Positions 28,601 to 36,254 of a stretch of 64,000 nucleotides of DNA are shown piece by piece (the stretch's first letter is position 1; the number at the start of each line of letters is the position of its first letter). Both the position numbers and the translations under genes were made by a program. Below the pieces are notes generated by a model. That model was not told the DNA's origin. It did no database searches and was given only the letters and a program-made list of their open reading frames with translations. Source of the stretch: Lumbricus rubellus (taxonomy: Eukaryota; Annelida; Clitellata; Crassiclitellata; Lumbricidae). The stretch lies in NCBI GenBank assembly GCA_945859605.1, contig OX243811.1, forward strand, positions 52,417,898 to 52,481,897. Direction: 5' to 3'.

Positions 28601-31282
28601 AGAAAGGTAAAAAGAGAGAAAGAGAGACATAAAGTTAGGTAGATGAGCAGAACCTGAGAGCTATAAAAAAGCAGTTTTAAAAAGTTGATCTTTAGCGGCT
28701 TTAGCCCAAACGTTCTTCCCGGAAATGCAAATGAGACCCTACTCATTACGCGGTGATTATAATTCACTCAGTTGGCAGATTTTTACTGTATTCATTCAAC
28801 GTATGAGTTCGTAATCCTCCTACTTCCGTATCCGGTTATAATCCGCAGACGTTGACGATGAAGGCTATTATTATTTGCTTCATTTAATTTACCTGGCTAA
28901 TTTTATAGGGTATACATGTAGCTGATAACTTATAAGGTGTATGTATGTATGTATGTATGTATGTATGTATGTATGTATGTATGTATGTATGTGCACTTGT
29001 TATAGCGCCCCTTCAAGCTCTCTCTACTCAGAGGCGCTCCCGATGCAGAGCGGACACTGCATCGGAGTTTCACGCCGAAGCGCTGAGCAATTGTAAGTGA
29101 AGGACTTGCCCAAGGTCCTTACGCGGCTTGAGGGTGGATTCGAACCTCGGACCTTCCGGCTCCAAGGCAACGACGCCACCACTAGACCACCGCGCCCTAC
29201 GCGGGTGTATGAAAAGTCGACTGCGGCGCTGGCTTAAAACGTCTCTCGGGACTAATTAAGCGTGTTTACAGGGTTCTCTCCGGTTTTGAAACTGATGGCT
29301 ACCAAGAACTTTTACCGGATTAAGTCTGCATGGTCTTTGATAAGAAGAGCCAGTGAGAATTAGATGCCACTTTCATCTGCAAAAGACTTTTCATCATCGA
29401 TGCGCAATTGGCTATATCTTACATAGTCTAAGAAGACAATTAGACTCTACCGGTAGAATGCTGACGTTCCATATGCCTTCTTGAAATCTGAATATACAAT
29501 ACAATACACGATATACAACTGCAATTATTTTCATATCGCTCTTCTAATAAAGCTCACCAGTGCCCACGCCTCGGCGTAGCGGAAATAATATTTCATAGAA
29601 ATTTTGAGTGAAGGATTTGCTCAAGGTCTCTATTATAATAGGACTATACACAGTGCAGGCAACCGCATAGAAGTGTTACAAATGATCATGTGTAGCCTAT
29701 ACGACGAGTGTTATCTGATTCATTGAATCGAACTTAATTTAAAAGCCAAACGATTTTTTACTGGTCAAGGTGGGTGTCAAATCAAAAGAAATTTGACAAG
29801 CTCAACCATGAACAAGAAATTTTTCTGAGACCAGCAGGTCAACTGAATAGCGTTCGACTGACCGACATCATACTATAGGAACCGGGAAACCTCAAAAGTT
29901 TCAGCTTATGGTGGCAATAACAATTTACTCTAAATGTCAACGTGGGCGTATAAGTCTTTATGCTGTTTTTCTGTGCTGCTTCGAATCTGTCATTTTTCCC
30001 GGTGGCTCATTGAATGTGATCACTCACGTCCGCTCCCGTTCAAATGAGTGCCACGCCCTAATAGGTCATCGTATCGAACTGTGTAAGCTCTTTGACATCC
30101 TCATCACACAGAAGTGCTTATAGGATGAAAACCAAAATGTGCAATGCAAATATTATGACGCCGCCATGATCCAAATGTCGATTATATTGAAAGAGCCTAC
30201 TAAACAAACACATCACAAATTATTCATAACGCGTGGCATATATTGCTGTATATTATTAAAAATGTTTTTATTTTATTTTGTGCCTCAATTAGCAGAAGGT
30301 TTTAATAGATTGGAAGATCATTCCATACAGACAGAACAAACATTTGATTGGTTGATTCGTTTATCGAGTCGCATATCACATCGTCACTAACATGACAGTG
30401 TAGCATTATTGCATGACAAATGCAATTCAATTATAGACTGAACACAACATCGGTGATACTGGTCAATCAGCCGAGTAGGTAATATATGTACCTCGTGGCT
30501 CATATAATGATTATAGAGATGCATCATCGATGCATCTTTCTAGGTGTACAAAATAGCGCTAAGTAAATGAATGCAACGTTTGTTGAATTGGCAACAGGTG
30601 GAAGGAACGGCGTCACGTTCAGAATGTGGAGAATTCGAATCGCGAGAACGTTTACAAGCTGATCGACCTCTGGGCAAAACCGGAGATCCACTGCGACTGC
30701 GCAGTCCTGCAACCGGAAGTGACGTGCGACTGCATGCTACCGGACGTCCGCCTTTCCCGTCGTCGAGGGGAGGAGGGTGGAATGGAGGCCTTCATCGGGT
30801 ACGTCAGCTCCACCGACAGAATAAGACACGAGAACAGCGGAAGCTTCAAGCAGCGAATGGGGCATGGTGGGCACGGCACGATGACGAATTGCAGCCGTGG
30901 TGGGTCCAGTTGGGACCCGGACAGAGGGGACACAAGGGATGAGGCACCTGGACTGGTGGAAGAGGATGCTGCTGCCGGTGCGGCTGCTGGTGTGTTTGGG
31001 TCGGGAAGGACGCTGCAGCGATGCACGTGTTCTTCCGGAAAATGTCGGCATCATCAAACGCCGACAATCGTCGATGGAAGCAGCAGCCGAGAGGAAGCAG
31101 TGGAGAGCGGCGGCGGTGGTGAGGTCATGCATGAGCAGGAAGAGGAGGTGGATGTGGAGGGAGACCCAGCTGCTGCTGTTGTCCCTCCTCGCTCCACGTT
31201 TCCTTCGCCCGACTCAAAGACGCCTGCAGCAGCAACGGCTGTTGAACTGCCCGCATTCACTGGACAGCGAACGACGAAATAA
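6898..31282 (+). CDS. Gene 1: SUEL lectin-CUB-Sushi single-pass membrane protein (5' partial, six exons)
   Basis: Six exons (6898-7182, 11585-12073, 21200-21352, 25390-25455, 27898-27985, 30598-31282) join into one frame of about 588 residues ending at TAA 31280-31282. Each junction has GT/AG borders, and the phases agree: 1,1,1,1, then 2. The order is a rhamnose/galactose-binding lectin domain, a CUB domain, a short four-cysteine Sushi domain, a linker, a transmembrane helix followed by GRKRWKERR, and a Cys-, acidic- and Ala-rich cytoplasmic tail. I read it as a type I receptor-like surface protein that could bind carbohydrate or protein ligands outside the cell. Uncharacterised invertebrate proteins with lectin, CUB and Sushi modules are known to me, but I cannot name a symbol. 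The signal-peptide exon is missing, and undetected internal exons remain possible. Confidence 0.85.
7250..7375 (+). repeat. Tandem repeat, about 28-bp unit, ~4-5 copies
   Basis: The unit AACGTCAACGGTACAGTAAA followed by TCCATAAT is repeated with few changes just downstream of the lectin exon. The high identity points to a young array. No coding role is visible. Confidence 0.9.
8236..8295 (+). repeat. (CCATC/CCAC)n low-complexity tract
   Basis: Repeats of CCATCCATCCACC. Open frames across it (His/Pro/Ser-rich) are translations of the repeat. Confidence 0.8.
9106..9137 (+). repeat. (CAG)n microsatellite, ~10 copies
   Basis: Uninterrupted CAG triplets in the lectin-CUB intron. Confidence 0.95.
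10386..10512 (+). repeat. Degenerate ~14-bp minisatellite (GGGGAATTTGTCC-like)
   Basis: Diverged units such as GGGGAATTTGTCCG, GGGGCAATTTTGTC and GGGGATTACGTCCG follow one another. The phrase structure (G-run, ATTT, GTCC) resembles the arrays at 41988-42215 and in the Foldback-like element at 48261-49534, so it may be a relic of a related element. Confidence 0.6.
11157..11450 (+). repeat. (GACA)n tetranucleotide array, ~290 bp
   Basis: Nearly pure GACAGACA with GAGACA interruptions. All frames on both strands stay open, giving long Arg/Gln/Thr/Asp or Cys/Leu/Ser/Val translations that are not genes. It lies about 135 bases upstream of the CUB exon acceptor. Confidence 0.97.
11585..12073 (+). 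CDS. Gene 1 exon: CUB domain with internal 11-residue repeat
   Basis: The 163-codon exon starts after TTGTCACAG and ends before GTGAGT, phase 1 on both sides. The lectin exon joins as G+TT (Val). It opens SGADETSASSTCDG and then shows the CUB signature: GYLASHVTLNTGFG, ERCPWLLEARPGQHIAVTLKDF, a third Cys in GIDCLRV, a fourth in YLQLCPG, and the terminal LQLNFVDSE/RFFIQYE strands. Four cysteines fit two CUB disulfides. Between the second and third Cys lies an unusual Ala/Gly-rich insert with two identical 11-residue units, AVGGAQSWAHA. The exon is GC-rich compared with its AT-rich introns. Confidence 0.9.
11820..11885 (+). repeat. In-frame 33-bp exact tandem duplication inside the CUB exon
   Basis: Two adjacent copies of a 33-base unit (GCCGTCGGTGGGGCGCAGTC, then GTGGGCGCACGCG) encode AVGGAQSWAHA twice. 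They appear identical at the DNA level, which suggests a recent duplication or ongoing length variation. The insert falls in a loop between conserved CUB strands, so it is probably tolerated. Confidence 0.9.
12142..12212. mobile_element. piggyBac-like mini-MITE, 71 bp
   Basis: The ends are perfect 16-base inverted repeats, TTAACCCTTTAATGCC and GGCATTAAAGGGTTAA, with an inner GGTAT...ATACC pairing. TTAA followed by CCC is the terminal structure of piggyBac-superfamily elements, whose target duplication is TTAA. The 71-bp length leaves no coding room. It sits only 69 bases after the donor of the CUB exon. Confidence 0.7.
12449..12776. mobile_element. hAT-type MITE with 8-bp TSD ATTGTACA
   Basis: Terminal inverted repeats CATAGGCGTAGGGGAC and GTCTCCTACGCCTATG bound a 328-bp non-coding element. 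The 8-base duplication ATTGTACA is perfect on both sides (12441-12448, 12777-12784). The interior is rich in GCCCGAAA phrases and contains GACGACCTTTTTTTAGTCAT, a core shared with other hAT MITEs in this window. Confidence 0.9.
13608..13770 (+). repeat. (AG)n / AGAC-rich microsatellite
   Basis: A long AG dinucleotide run followed by AGACAGACAGAG phrases. Arg/Glu and Ser/Leu translations are artefacts. Confidence 0.95.
13967..14006 (+). repeat. (AC)n microsatellite
   Basis: AC dinucleotide run with a few interruptions, just upstream of a SINE. Confidence 0.9.
14061..14288 (+). mobile_element. tRNA-headed SINE, full-length-like copy
   Basis: The head GGCGCGGTGGTGCAGTGGGG has the RNA polymerase III A-box shape, and GGTTCGAGGTTTGAATCC supplies the B-box. 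The body contains GCGTGAAACTCCGATGCAG, then TCGGGAGCGCCTCTG-like sequence, an (AG)n expansion and the tail GCTATAACAAGTGCACATAC. Other copies lie at 28991-29197, 46053-46119, 49934-50112 and 53744-53966. The tail resembles a LINE 3' end at 41232-41720. Confidence 0.88.
15523..15623 (+). repeat. (CATA)n tetranucleotide array
   Basis: About 25 uninterrupted CATA units, with imperfect flanks from about 15428. Met/Tyr/Val/Cys and Thr/Tyr/Ile/His frames across it are artefacts. Confidence 0.97.
15829..16194. mobile_element. hAT-type MITE with 8-bp TSD ATGTAGAT
   Basis: The termini CAGTGGTTCCCAACC and GGTTGGGAACCACTG are perfect inverted repeats typical of hAT elements. The flanks carry an exact 8-base duplication, ATGTAGAT (15821-15828, 16195-16202). 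The 366-bp interior repeats GTGGCCCGC phrases and has no transposase. Confidence 0.95.
18160..18275 (-). mobile_element. Helitron 3'-terminal fragment (minus orientation)
   Basis: On the minus strand the sequence reads AATTTTCCCAGCAACGCCGG, then GTACCCCAACTAAT. This matches the terminal hairpin and end of the Helitron at 50520-51795 (CCCGGGCAACGCCGGG, TACCCCTTCTAGT), with the CTRR-type end CTAA instead of CTAG. No 5' end was found, so I treat it as a truncated copy with an approximate inner border. Confidence 0.65.
20213..20425 (+). repeat. CT-rich tandem array, ~24-bp higher-order unit
   Basis: Repeats of CTGCCTCTGCCTTTGTCTCT with TGTCTTTC/TGTCTCCC variants. The Cys/Leu/Ser-rich open frames here, up to 160 codons, come from the repeat. 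Confidence 0.92.
21200..21352 (+). CDS. Gene 1 exon: short Sushi (CCP) domain
   Basis: The 51-codon exon follows the acceptor TTTCTGTGTAG and ends before GTACGT, phase 1-1. It joins the CUB exon as G+TG (Val), giving QYEVIGCPDVTAPRN. Four cysteines fit a compact Sushi fold: GCPDV, LLVICNYT, WYIACSG and LANCSA, with the conserved Trp of the third-to-fourth Cys loop in GRDWVSP. The spacing between the first two Cys is shorter than in complement Sushi modules. Coming directly after CUB, it would form part of the extracellular stalk. A possible N-glycosylation site is NYT. Confidence 0.88.
21353..25389 (+). other. Gene 1 intron between Sushi and linker exons
   Basis: Contains the 38-bp array at 21931-22176, a short AT/AC tract near 23815-23858 and an (ATT)n tract at 24985-25045. 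Short open frames (for example 22422-22631, 22621-22920, 23548-23778) show no domain or splice support. Confidence 0.65.
21931..22176 (+). repeat. Tandem repeat, 38-bp unit, ~7 copies
   Basis: The unit is GAGAAATATTTTGAGAATTG followed by CAGATAGTCAGCTATTTT. Two copies lack GTCA within the second half, giving 34-bp variants. AT-rich and non-coding. Confidence 0.93.
25390..25455 (+). CDS. Gene 1 exon: 22-residue extracellular linker
   Basis: The small exon follows TTTTTGCAG and precedes GTACGT, phase 1-1. It encodes SFTGVYLDNEQTVRHTGSFPF, and its first two bases complete an Ala codon with the Sushi exon. No domain is recognised; it is probably a juxtamembrane spacer. Support comes from good splice sites and perfect phase agreement rather than from homology. 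Confidence 0.75.
25456..27897 (+). other. Gene 1 intron before the transmembrane exon
   Basis: Holds a hAT MITE immediately after the donor (25486-25769) and an (ATA)n tract near 26562-26582. Otherwise it is anonymous AT-rich DNA with several TAGGCCTA palindromes. Confidence 0.7.
25486..25769. mobile_element. hAT-type MITE with near-perfect 8-bp TSD
   Basis: The termini CAAGGCCGTAGCCAAG and ATAGCTACGGTCTTG are inverted repeats. The flanking 8-mers are TGAGATCC and CGAGATCC, matching at seven positions. The interior includes TTTCTGACGACCATTTTTTC, the core shared with other hAT MITEs here, and a G-run near the left end. The element starts only 30 bases after the exon donor. Confidence 0.82.
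27898..27985 (+). CDS. Gene 1 exon: transmembrane helix
   Basis: After the acceptor TTGTACGCAG the exon encodes LLMAVAAGAIIGISIGFGCL, then LVICVGRK. That is one hydrophobic span of about 24 residues with small-residue (GxxxG-like) spacing, ended by basic stop-transfer residues. The donor AAAAG|GTAACG is phase 2, and the next exon supplies the single base that completes Arg. This orients the lectin/CUB/Sushi part outside and the tail inside the cell. Confidence 0.87.
27986..28102 (+). repeat. ~12-13-bp ATAACTAACGAT array abutting a splice donor
   Basis: About nine units of AACGATAATAACT-like sequence begin with the donor GTAACG itself. Confidence 0.9.
28940..28991 (+). repeat. (GTAT)n microsatellite at the 3' end of a SINE
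   Basis: About 13 GTAT units directly abut the 3' tail of the minus-strand SINE, consistent with a simple-repeat tail that expanded. Confidence 0.93.
28991..29197 (-). mobile_element. tRNA-headed SINE copy
   Basis: Minus-strand copy of the window's SINE. GGATTCGAACC marks the B-box complement, GGTGGTCTAGTGGTGGCG (minus strand) the A-box part, and the tail is GCGCTATAACAAGTGCACA. Unlike the copy at 14061, the distal region reads AGAGGCGCTCCCGATGCAGAG without (AG)n inside. Confidence 0.88.
30598..31282 (+). CDS. Gene 1 terminal exon: cytoplasmic tail
   Basis: The exon follows GGCAACAG and begins with the one base needed to finish the phase-2 Arg codon, reading WKERRHVQNVENSNRENVYK. About 228 codons run to TAA at 31280. 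The tail has cysteine pairs (HCDCAVL, TCDCML, QRCTCSSGKC), an acidic Glu-rich block (EQEEEVDVEGD) and Ala-, Ser- and Pro-rich stretches. No catalytic domain is visible. The only tyrosine-based motifs are NVYKLI and IGYVSS. The sequence is GC-rich against AT-rich flanks. The tail may be partly disordered; its function is unknown. Confidence 0.8.
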
Positions 31283-31308
31283 TAATAGCCTACTAAAAAA
31301 TCTTCAGC

Positions 31309-31645
31309 ATTAAACTGGACATTGGAAGAAAAAAAACCGCAGAAAACACATCCGTTAATTCACCCCCCTTCCGGATTTTGTTGACGACGCCGGCGAATCG
31401 GCGTTGCCATGGTGTTGCCATGGTGTTGCCATGGTATTGCTAAGGGCAACGCGACGGATATTACGTTTATTACGAAGTCGATTGTGCTGCCTCCTAGTGA
31501 TCTGTGTGGCATGAACGGTTGCTAATGAATATCGGAGTGAACGGATGACCATATTATCCTTACTACTGTAACACGCCTTCTGATACTTCTTCACAGCGGT
31601 GCGCATTTCCTCACGCAGATAAGAAGCAAAACTTAATCGAATAAA
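31309..31645 (+). terminator. Candidate polyadenylation signals of gene 1
   Basis: ATTAAA lies at 31309-31314, 27 bases after the stop, and a canonical AATAAA at 31640-31645. Either could end the transcript; the second would leave a 3' UTR of about 370 bases. Between them a triple GTTGCCATGGT repeat occurs near 31407-31440. Confidence 0.4.
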
Positions 31646-32069
31646 AACTCCGACGGTGATCACTGAGATTACCGGTATTAAGGATCCTTTTAGAGGACAA
31701 TGAACCTGGACGCAAGTATAACGAGTGTCTCCGGTGTTAATTGATCAGGCTTAGGCTATTTATATCACGGTGGAGAATCGACTGCGATTGTGAATAGTCC
31801 TATTCAGCACTGCACCGATTTCCTGTTTTGCTCATTTTCTTTGTGCACCACGGAGGTTATTTTTCTAAATTGCCAGAGGCAATGGGGACAGTGTTCTGTC
31901 GATCGTTGAACCTTACTGGAAATATATTTTACAGAAGATTGCTTTAATGTTTTTTAAAGTTGTCTTTAAACTCTTCAGTCATACTGATGATCACAAGAAT
32001 CATCTGTCTATATGAGGCTCTGAGCATATAATTTATGTAATAATATTACATAATAATATTACATTGAAG

Positions 32070-32134
32070 AGTAAGCCTGATAGCAATAGATAATGATATT
32101 ATGTATAGCTATTGCTACATGTATCAGGCTTACT
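32070..32134 (+). other. Imperfect hairpin (miRNA-precursor-like)
   Basis: AGTAAGCCTGAT pairs with ATCAGGCTTACT (12 bp) and AGCAATAG pairs with CTATTGCT (8 bp). A six-base bulge on the 3' arm separates them, and an AT-rich loop closes the structure. It could be a decayed MITE, a structured RNA or chance; there is no expression evidence. Confidence 0.4.
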
Positions 32135-33362
32135 ATTTAACGGGAATTTGTAACGCGCAAAGTCAGATTTAGTCTACGATGTTATTGATGCCAATTGATA
32201 TTTTAGAAACAAAAGAGTTCGAGAATCAAAGCAATAGTCTATCGATGCAGTTGTTTGCTATTCAAGAAAACTGATGAGCGCAGTGCATTGTGGTTATATC
32301 CATAGACAATGGCGGGGCCACCGAGGGTCGCGTCAGGTTAGAAAGGACCATTTGTATTCACGCACAGCGGAGGTTTATCCTTATCGTGGCCTTTGTCCTA
32401 AAACAACTGTTGAATTTCTAATATCTTCCTTACAATTTAATTTCGTCGAGCCACTGAATGAATGACTCTCGTGACCTACTGACATTGTATATAGGCTAGC
32501 TCGTTGACGCAACTTCTCTAAGAACACAGAGGAACTCAGTGAAAAACCAGTGGTTAAAGGAGGTGGAAATGTTCTTCTTAATGATCTTATAGAATATAAT
32601 TATAGACCAGTTTAAATCTAGCTATGAATGCCGCTGAAAACAGTGCAGCTGATATAATAATTATTGTTTGGGCTGAGGGCTATTATAAATAGGGCTGTAC
32701 CGTATTATTAGGGTTTACTGAGGAAGCGCAATCAGCGCAACGTGAGACAGTAGACTAGATGTTGCATGCATCAATGTATGTTGAATCCAACGTATGAGGT
32801 TTATACCTATGTACTAGAATTTGAGTTGGCATAATCAGGGTCAGAGAATTCGTTGGCTGGTTACACGTGTGTGCGTGTGGGTCCGTCAATGGTGAAGCTT
32901 CTACTTTGCTGCGCATTGTTTTTCTAACTTATGTATTATTTGATATTCGGTCTTAATTACATCTAACATCTAACATCTAACATCATAGAAGCTAGCTCAG
33001 AGACGCTTCTGGTTTGATTGAACTTTGTGCGCTGTAGGCATATAATGTAAATATCCGATTACATGGCAAAATACAATAGAACCTTTTTTTTTTATCTGCG
33101 AGGGACTTTAGAGTGGTGGATAAAGCACACTAAATTCGTTTATAGGAGAAAAGGAAGAGAAGGAAGAAAAGAAAAGAAGCGGAAAGACAAAGGGGAATGT
33201 GGAATGTGGAGGAGTGGATTGGTTGCAACGACTTTGTAGGGCAAAGTAATGCCACTGACCGCCGGACGACATTGCGAGGGCAGCGCCGTCTGTCCATTGT
33301 GAGGTCAGAACTTTTTTCATCAGAGACCTATTGTCCATAGCTTCTATTGTCTCCAGTGAAGG

Positions 33363-33884
33363 CCATCCTAGGATTGGTCTGGACGGTCGCCGATGTTGGC
33401 CAGCAGCTGGAAGAAGGAGGCAGGGCGATTTTGTCGAAGGTTAGCGCGCAATTCTCTTGATTCGTTCCGCGAAATCATCTGTGCAATTTGTGTTTTATGA
33501 ACATCGTTGAATCAGAGACCAGCAGCTGATTGGATTGTTGTACAATGTACAGCATCCGCTGATCTGACCTGGACGATAAACGTGAATTATCGTAAATGTG
33601 CGGCGGTATTAGGTTGTAACTTCGGAAAAAACACACACACGGGTTTGTGACGGAATAAAGAACAGCTCATTGTTCACCTGCATGACGCTGAGGGCAAAGG
33701 TCCGATTATGATCTGCAGCTGTTATGCAGGACATTAAGAGCGATATTCTATGGAGTGTGGACAACTGGACTTGGTCGAAGTAGTGATTAATTTTATGAGC
33801 CAAATCGTCGTTCTGTTGATCACAACATTTCATTCGTTCACCACTGTCAGCAGGATATGTCTCTACTATTATCAACATAAACAA
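33363..33884 (-). other. Possible two-exon coding fragment, minus strand, unrecognised
   Basis: The minus strand holds two coding-like pieces. The first (33884 to about 33680) reads YPADSGERMKCCDQQNDD and later HRISLLMSCITAADHNRTF, ending ALSVMQ before a fair donor CAG|GTGAAC. The second begins after TTGCACAG at about 33475, reads MISRNESRELRANL, then ASFFQLLANIGDRPDQS and a stop. Both borders are phase 0, with an intron of about 205 bases. Composition and amphipathic spacing look protein-like, but I recognise no family, and chance open frames of this size occur in a window this long. Confidence 0.2.
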
Positions 33885-35452
33885 CCCGTTTAACTCGAAG
33901 CAGCGATCGTGAATTACCGTAGTTATCCTTCGCTTAACTTTCTGCTGTATCTTTTGTAATTGGAGTTATTTACTTTGAAAGCAAGTGATAATGCTCTGGA
34001 CCGATAGTTTAGTGGTAGGCCTATCTATTCAACGTTTCAAATCCGCACAATTATTCTTTCATACATATATTATGTCAACACTGAAAGATGGGTAGATTAG
34101 CTTAAGTAGCCTAACTATATTGCGACACACTATTAAGCTGTACTTTTCTAAGGCTAACGTAGCTATTTCTTCGTTTACAGACAAGTATTACCCAATACCC
34201 ATCCTTACTGGCAGTGGTACAAATACATCAACGCAGTTAGGCGGTCATGTAAAATTTGAGACCTGAGTCATTGATGGCTTCACTTGAGATGTGGCTTCAC
34301 CTGGTGAATGAGTTGCAAGCAGTGAAGCAATGAAGCATGATTGACATCGTCATCTGACGTAGAGCCTATGAATGGATACATCTGATAAAAGACAAGAGAT
34401 CTAATTCCAAAGTCTATAAATTGTTGTCCAGAGTTCGTTCCGTGTATAGAAAAACGAGCTTAGAATGAATGCGGTGATGAGAATCAAAAAACACTTTATG
34501 TAGAAATGTGTCTTTAATATTAATTTTGTTCACTTTGTGAAGTAAATTAAACGACACAATTTATTTTTAGTGAACAGCATTTTTTTCAATGTGGACTAAA
34601 CGCTATGGATGCTTTGTTACACATAGCCTAATTATTATACACTGTATCCGTTCATATTTAATTTAAAGACATTTATTTCATTATACCCAATTATGAACAT
34701 TTCGTATTTCAAGATAAATAAACTTAACACTCTAATCATAATGGGTCTAAATAAAAATGTCCGTCTATAAATTTGAGCCCCACTCTCTTGTATTCTGCAC
34801 TGATCCACCGGCACTGCTACGGTTCTGTTCACACGTGGCCTTCTAGCTTTCGTTTCATTTACATTAATATTTAACCTCATGTTTCGAGAAGGTCCTCACG
34901 CCATTCCTTGCATCTTTAGCAATAAAGTAGCTGCTCCGTTGTTAGGACGTCTGATATACAGCAGCCACACTGGGTGCATGTCCGAGTAAAGAGGAGTAGC
35001 ACGAGTGCGCATGATGTGGTCCCTGAAATCACAAACTAAACGCGTGCATATTGCAATAATAAGGACATGATTGACTCGTGTCCCACGTGTTGTTAGTTTC
35101 GTGACATCTCATCCAAATCTAAAGATGATGATAACCCAAAAATAGCATTATAACGACTTAGATATGCTGCAAAATGTAACAAGATATGCTTCAGCGGAGT
35201 TCAGCCCTTTCTCTGCCTCCTCCTCATCCTTCTACCGCACGTCTTCTGAAAATTACCGGACTAAGGACTAGGTAGCCTAAGCCTAGTTTAATTGACATTT
35301 AGAGACAACCCATCGGACACGACGCTTCGCTCGCGAATAGGCTGCTGAACAGCGCTTAGCATTAAAAGCAGCGGTTATGAAACTTCAAGTTTAAGATCAA
35401 ATATCCTCACACGTCAGCTCCGCAAATAAAAAGCCGATATGATAATTGACAC

Positions 35453-35781
35453 CAAGGGCGGATCCAGGGGGGGGGCAATCTGGCCATGGCCCCCATTTAA
35501 AACTGCCATGGGACTTGCCCCCCATTATGTTTTAAATTAGTAATAGGAATAGGGGTGTCATGGCATATCGCCCCCCCCCTAAAGAAAATTGCACTGGACG
35601 TGCCCCCCTCCCATTGGGTTGTCTAGCTAATGACTAAAAAAGGTCATCAACTTTTTTGGCGGATGAAAAGTACTTTTTTTTTTCATCAATTTTTTGGGCG
35701 ACTAACGACGAATTTTTTTCCTGTCTCAAGATCTAAGATTTTTGGCTCCCACCCCTTGAAAGAGTTCTGGATCCGCCACTG
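35453..35781. mobile_element. hAT-type MITE with 8-bp TSD ATTGACAC
   Basis: Ends CAAGGGCGGATCCAG and CTGGATCCGCCACTG are inverted repeats. The 8-base duplication ATTGACAC is exact (35445-35452, 35782-35789). The 329-bp interior has long G- and C-runs near the ends and ATGACTAAAAAAGGTCATCA, the shared hAT-MITE core. Confidence 0.93.
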
Positions 35782-36176
35782 ATTGACACAACTGGATTCA
35801 TTATCTTATGACAAGTTACATTACAACTTTTGACGAAGCCGACGAATACGCCTTATTATGCATAAACATGATAATTATAGGTCTATATGGGCATACAAAA
35901 TATTATGATAAAGTACATTGAGTCTTCAAAGTTTGTGTATATGGGCCCTACACTACAGTTAAATAGACCTCTATGAGCCACAAGGCCTCTATAAACTTCA
36001 ATTTAAGTGGTATCTGCCATGGTAATACAGTTAAAAATGTCTACAGGTCGTGCTCAGCGCCCCTCTCATACAGATAGAACCGACTTGAAGCTAATATCCG
36101 GCACGATTTCTGCTGACGCAAACAAGTAATTATAATTATTACTTGTCCGAGTAGAACAGATGAGTTTCAATCACGT

Positions 36177-36254
36177 GAACCTTGCGCAATAAACTTTAAA
36201 AAATAATTTTTCTGGAACCTTGCGCAATAAACTTTAAAAAATAATTTTTCTGGG
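36177..36254 (+). repeat. 40-bp direct tandem duplication
   Basis: GAACCTTGCGCAATAAACTT followed by TAAAAAATAATTTTTCTGG occurs twice in a row. Confidence 0.9.

Larger units (their letters stand above)
27986..30597 (+). other. Gene 1 last intron
   Basis: Starts inside an ATAACTAACG array, then holds a (GACACACA)n tract (28315-28386), a (GTAT)n tract (28940-28991) and a SINE. The His/Thr/Arg-rich frame at 28085-28390 is repeat-derived. No further exon was recognised. Confidence 0.65.

Noticed and set aside
33993..34065. Possible tRNA-like segment (GATAGTTTAGTGGTAGGC...GTTTCAAATCC)
   Set aside because: The A-box-like part is fair, but acceptor and anticodon stems do not form; at best a decayed SINE head.
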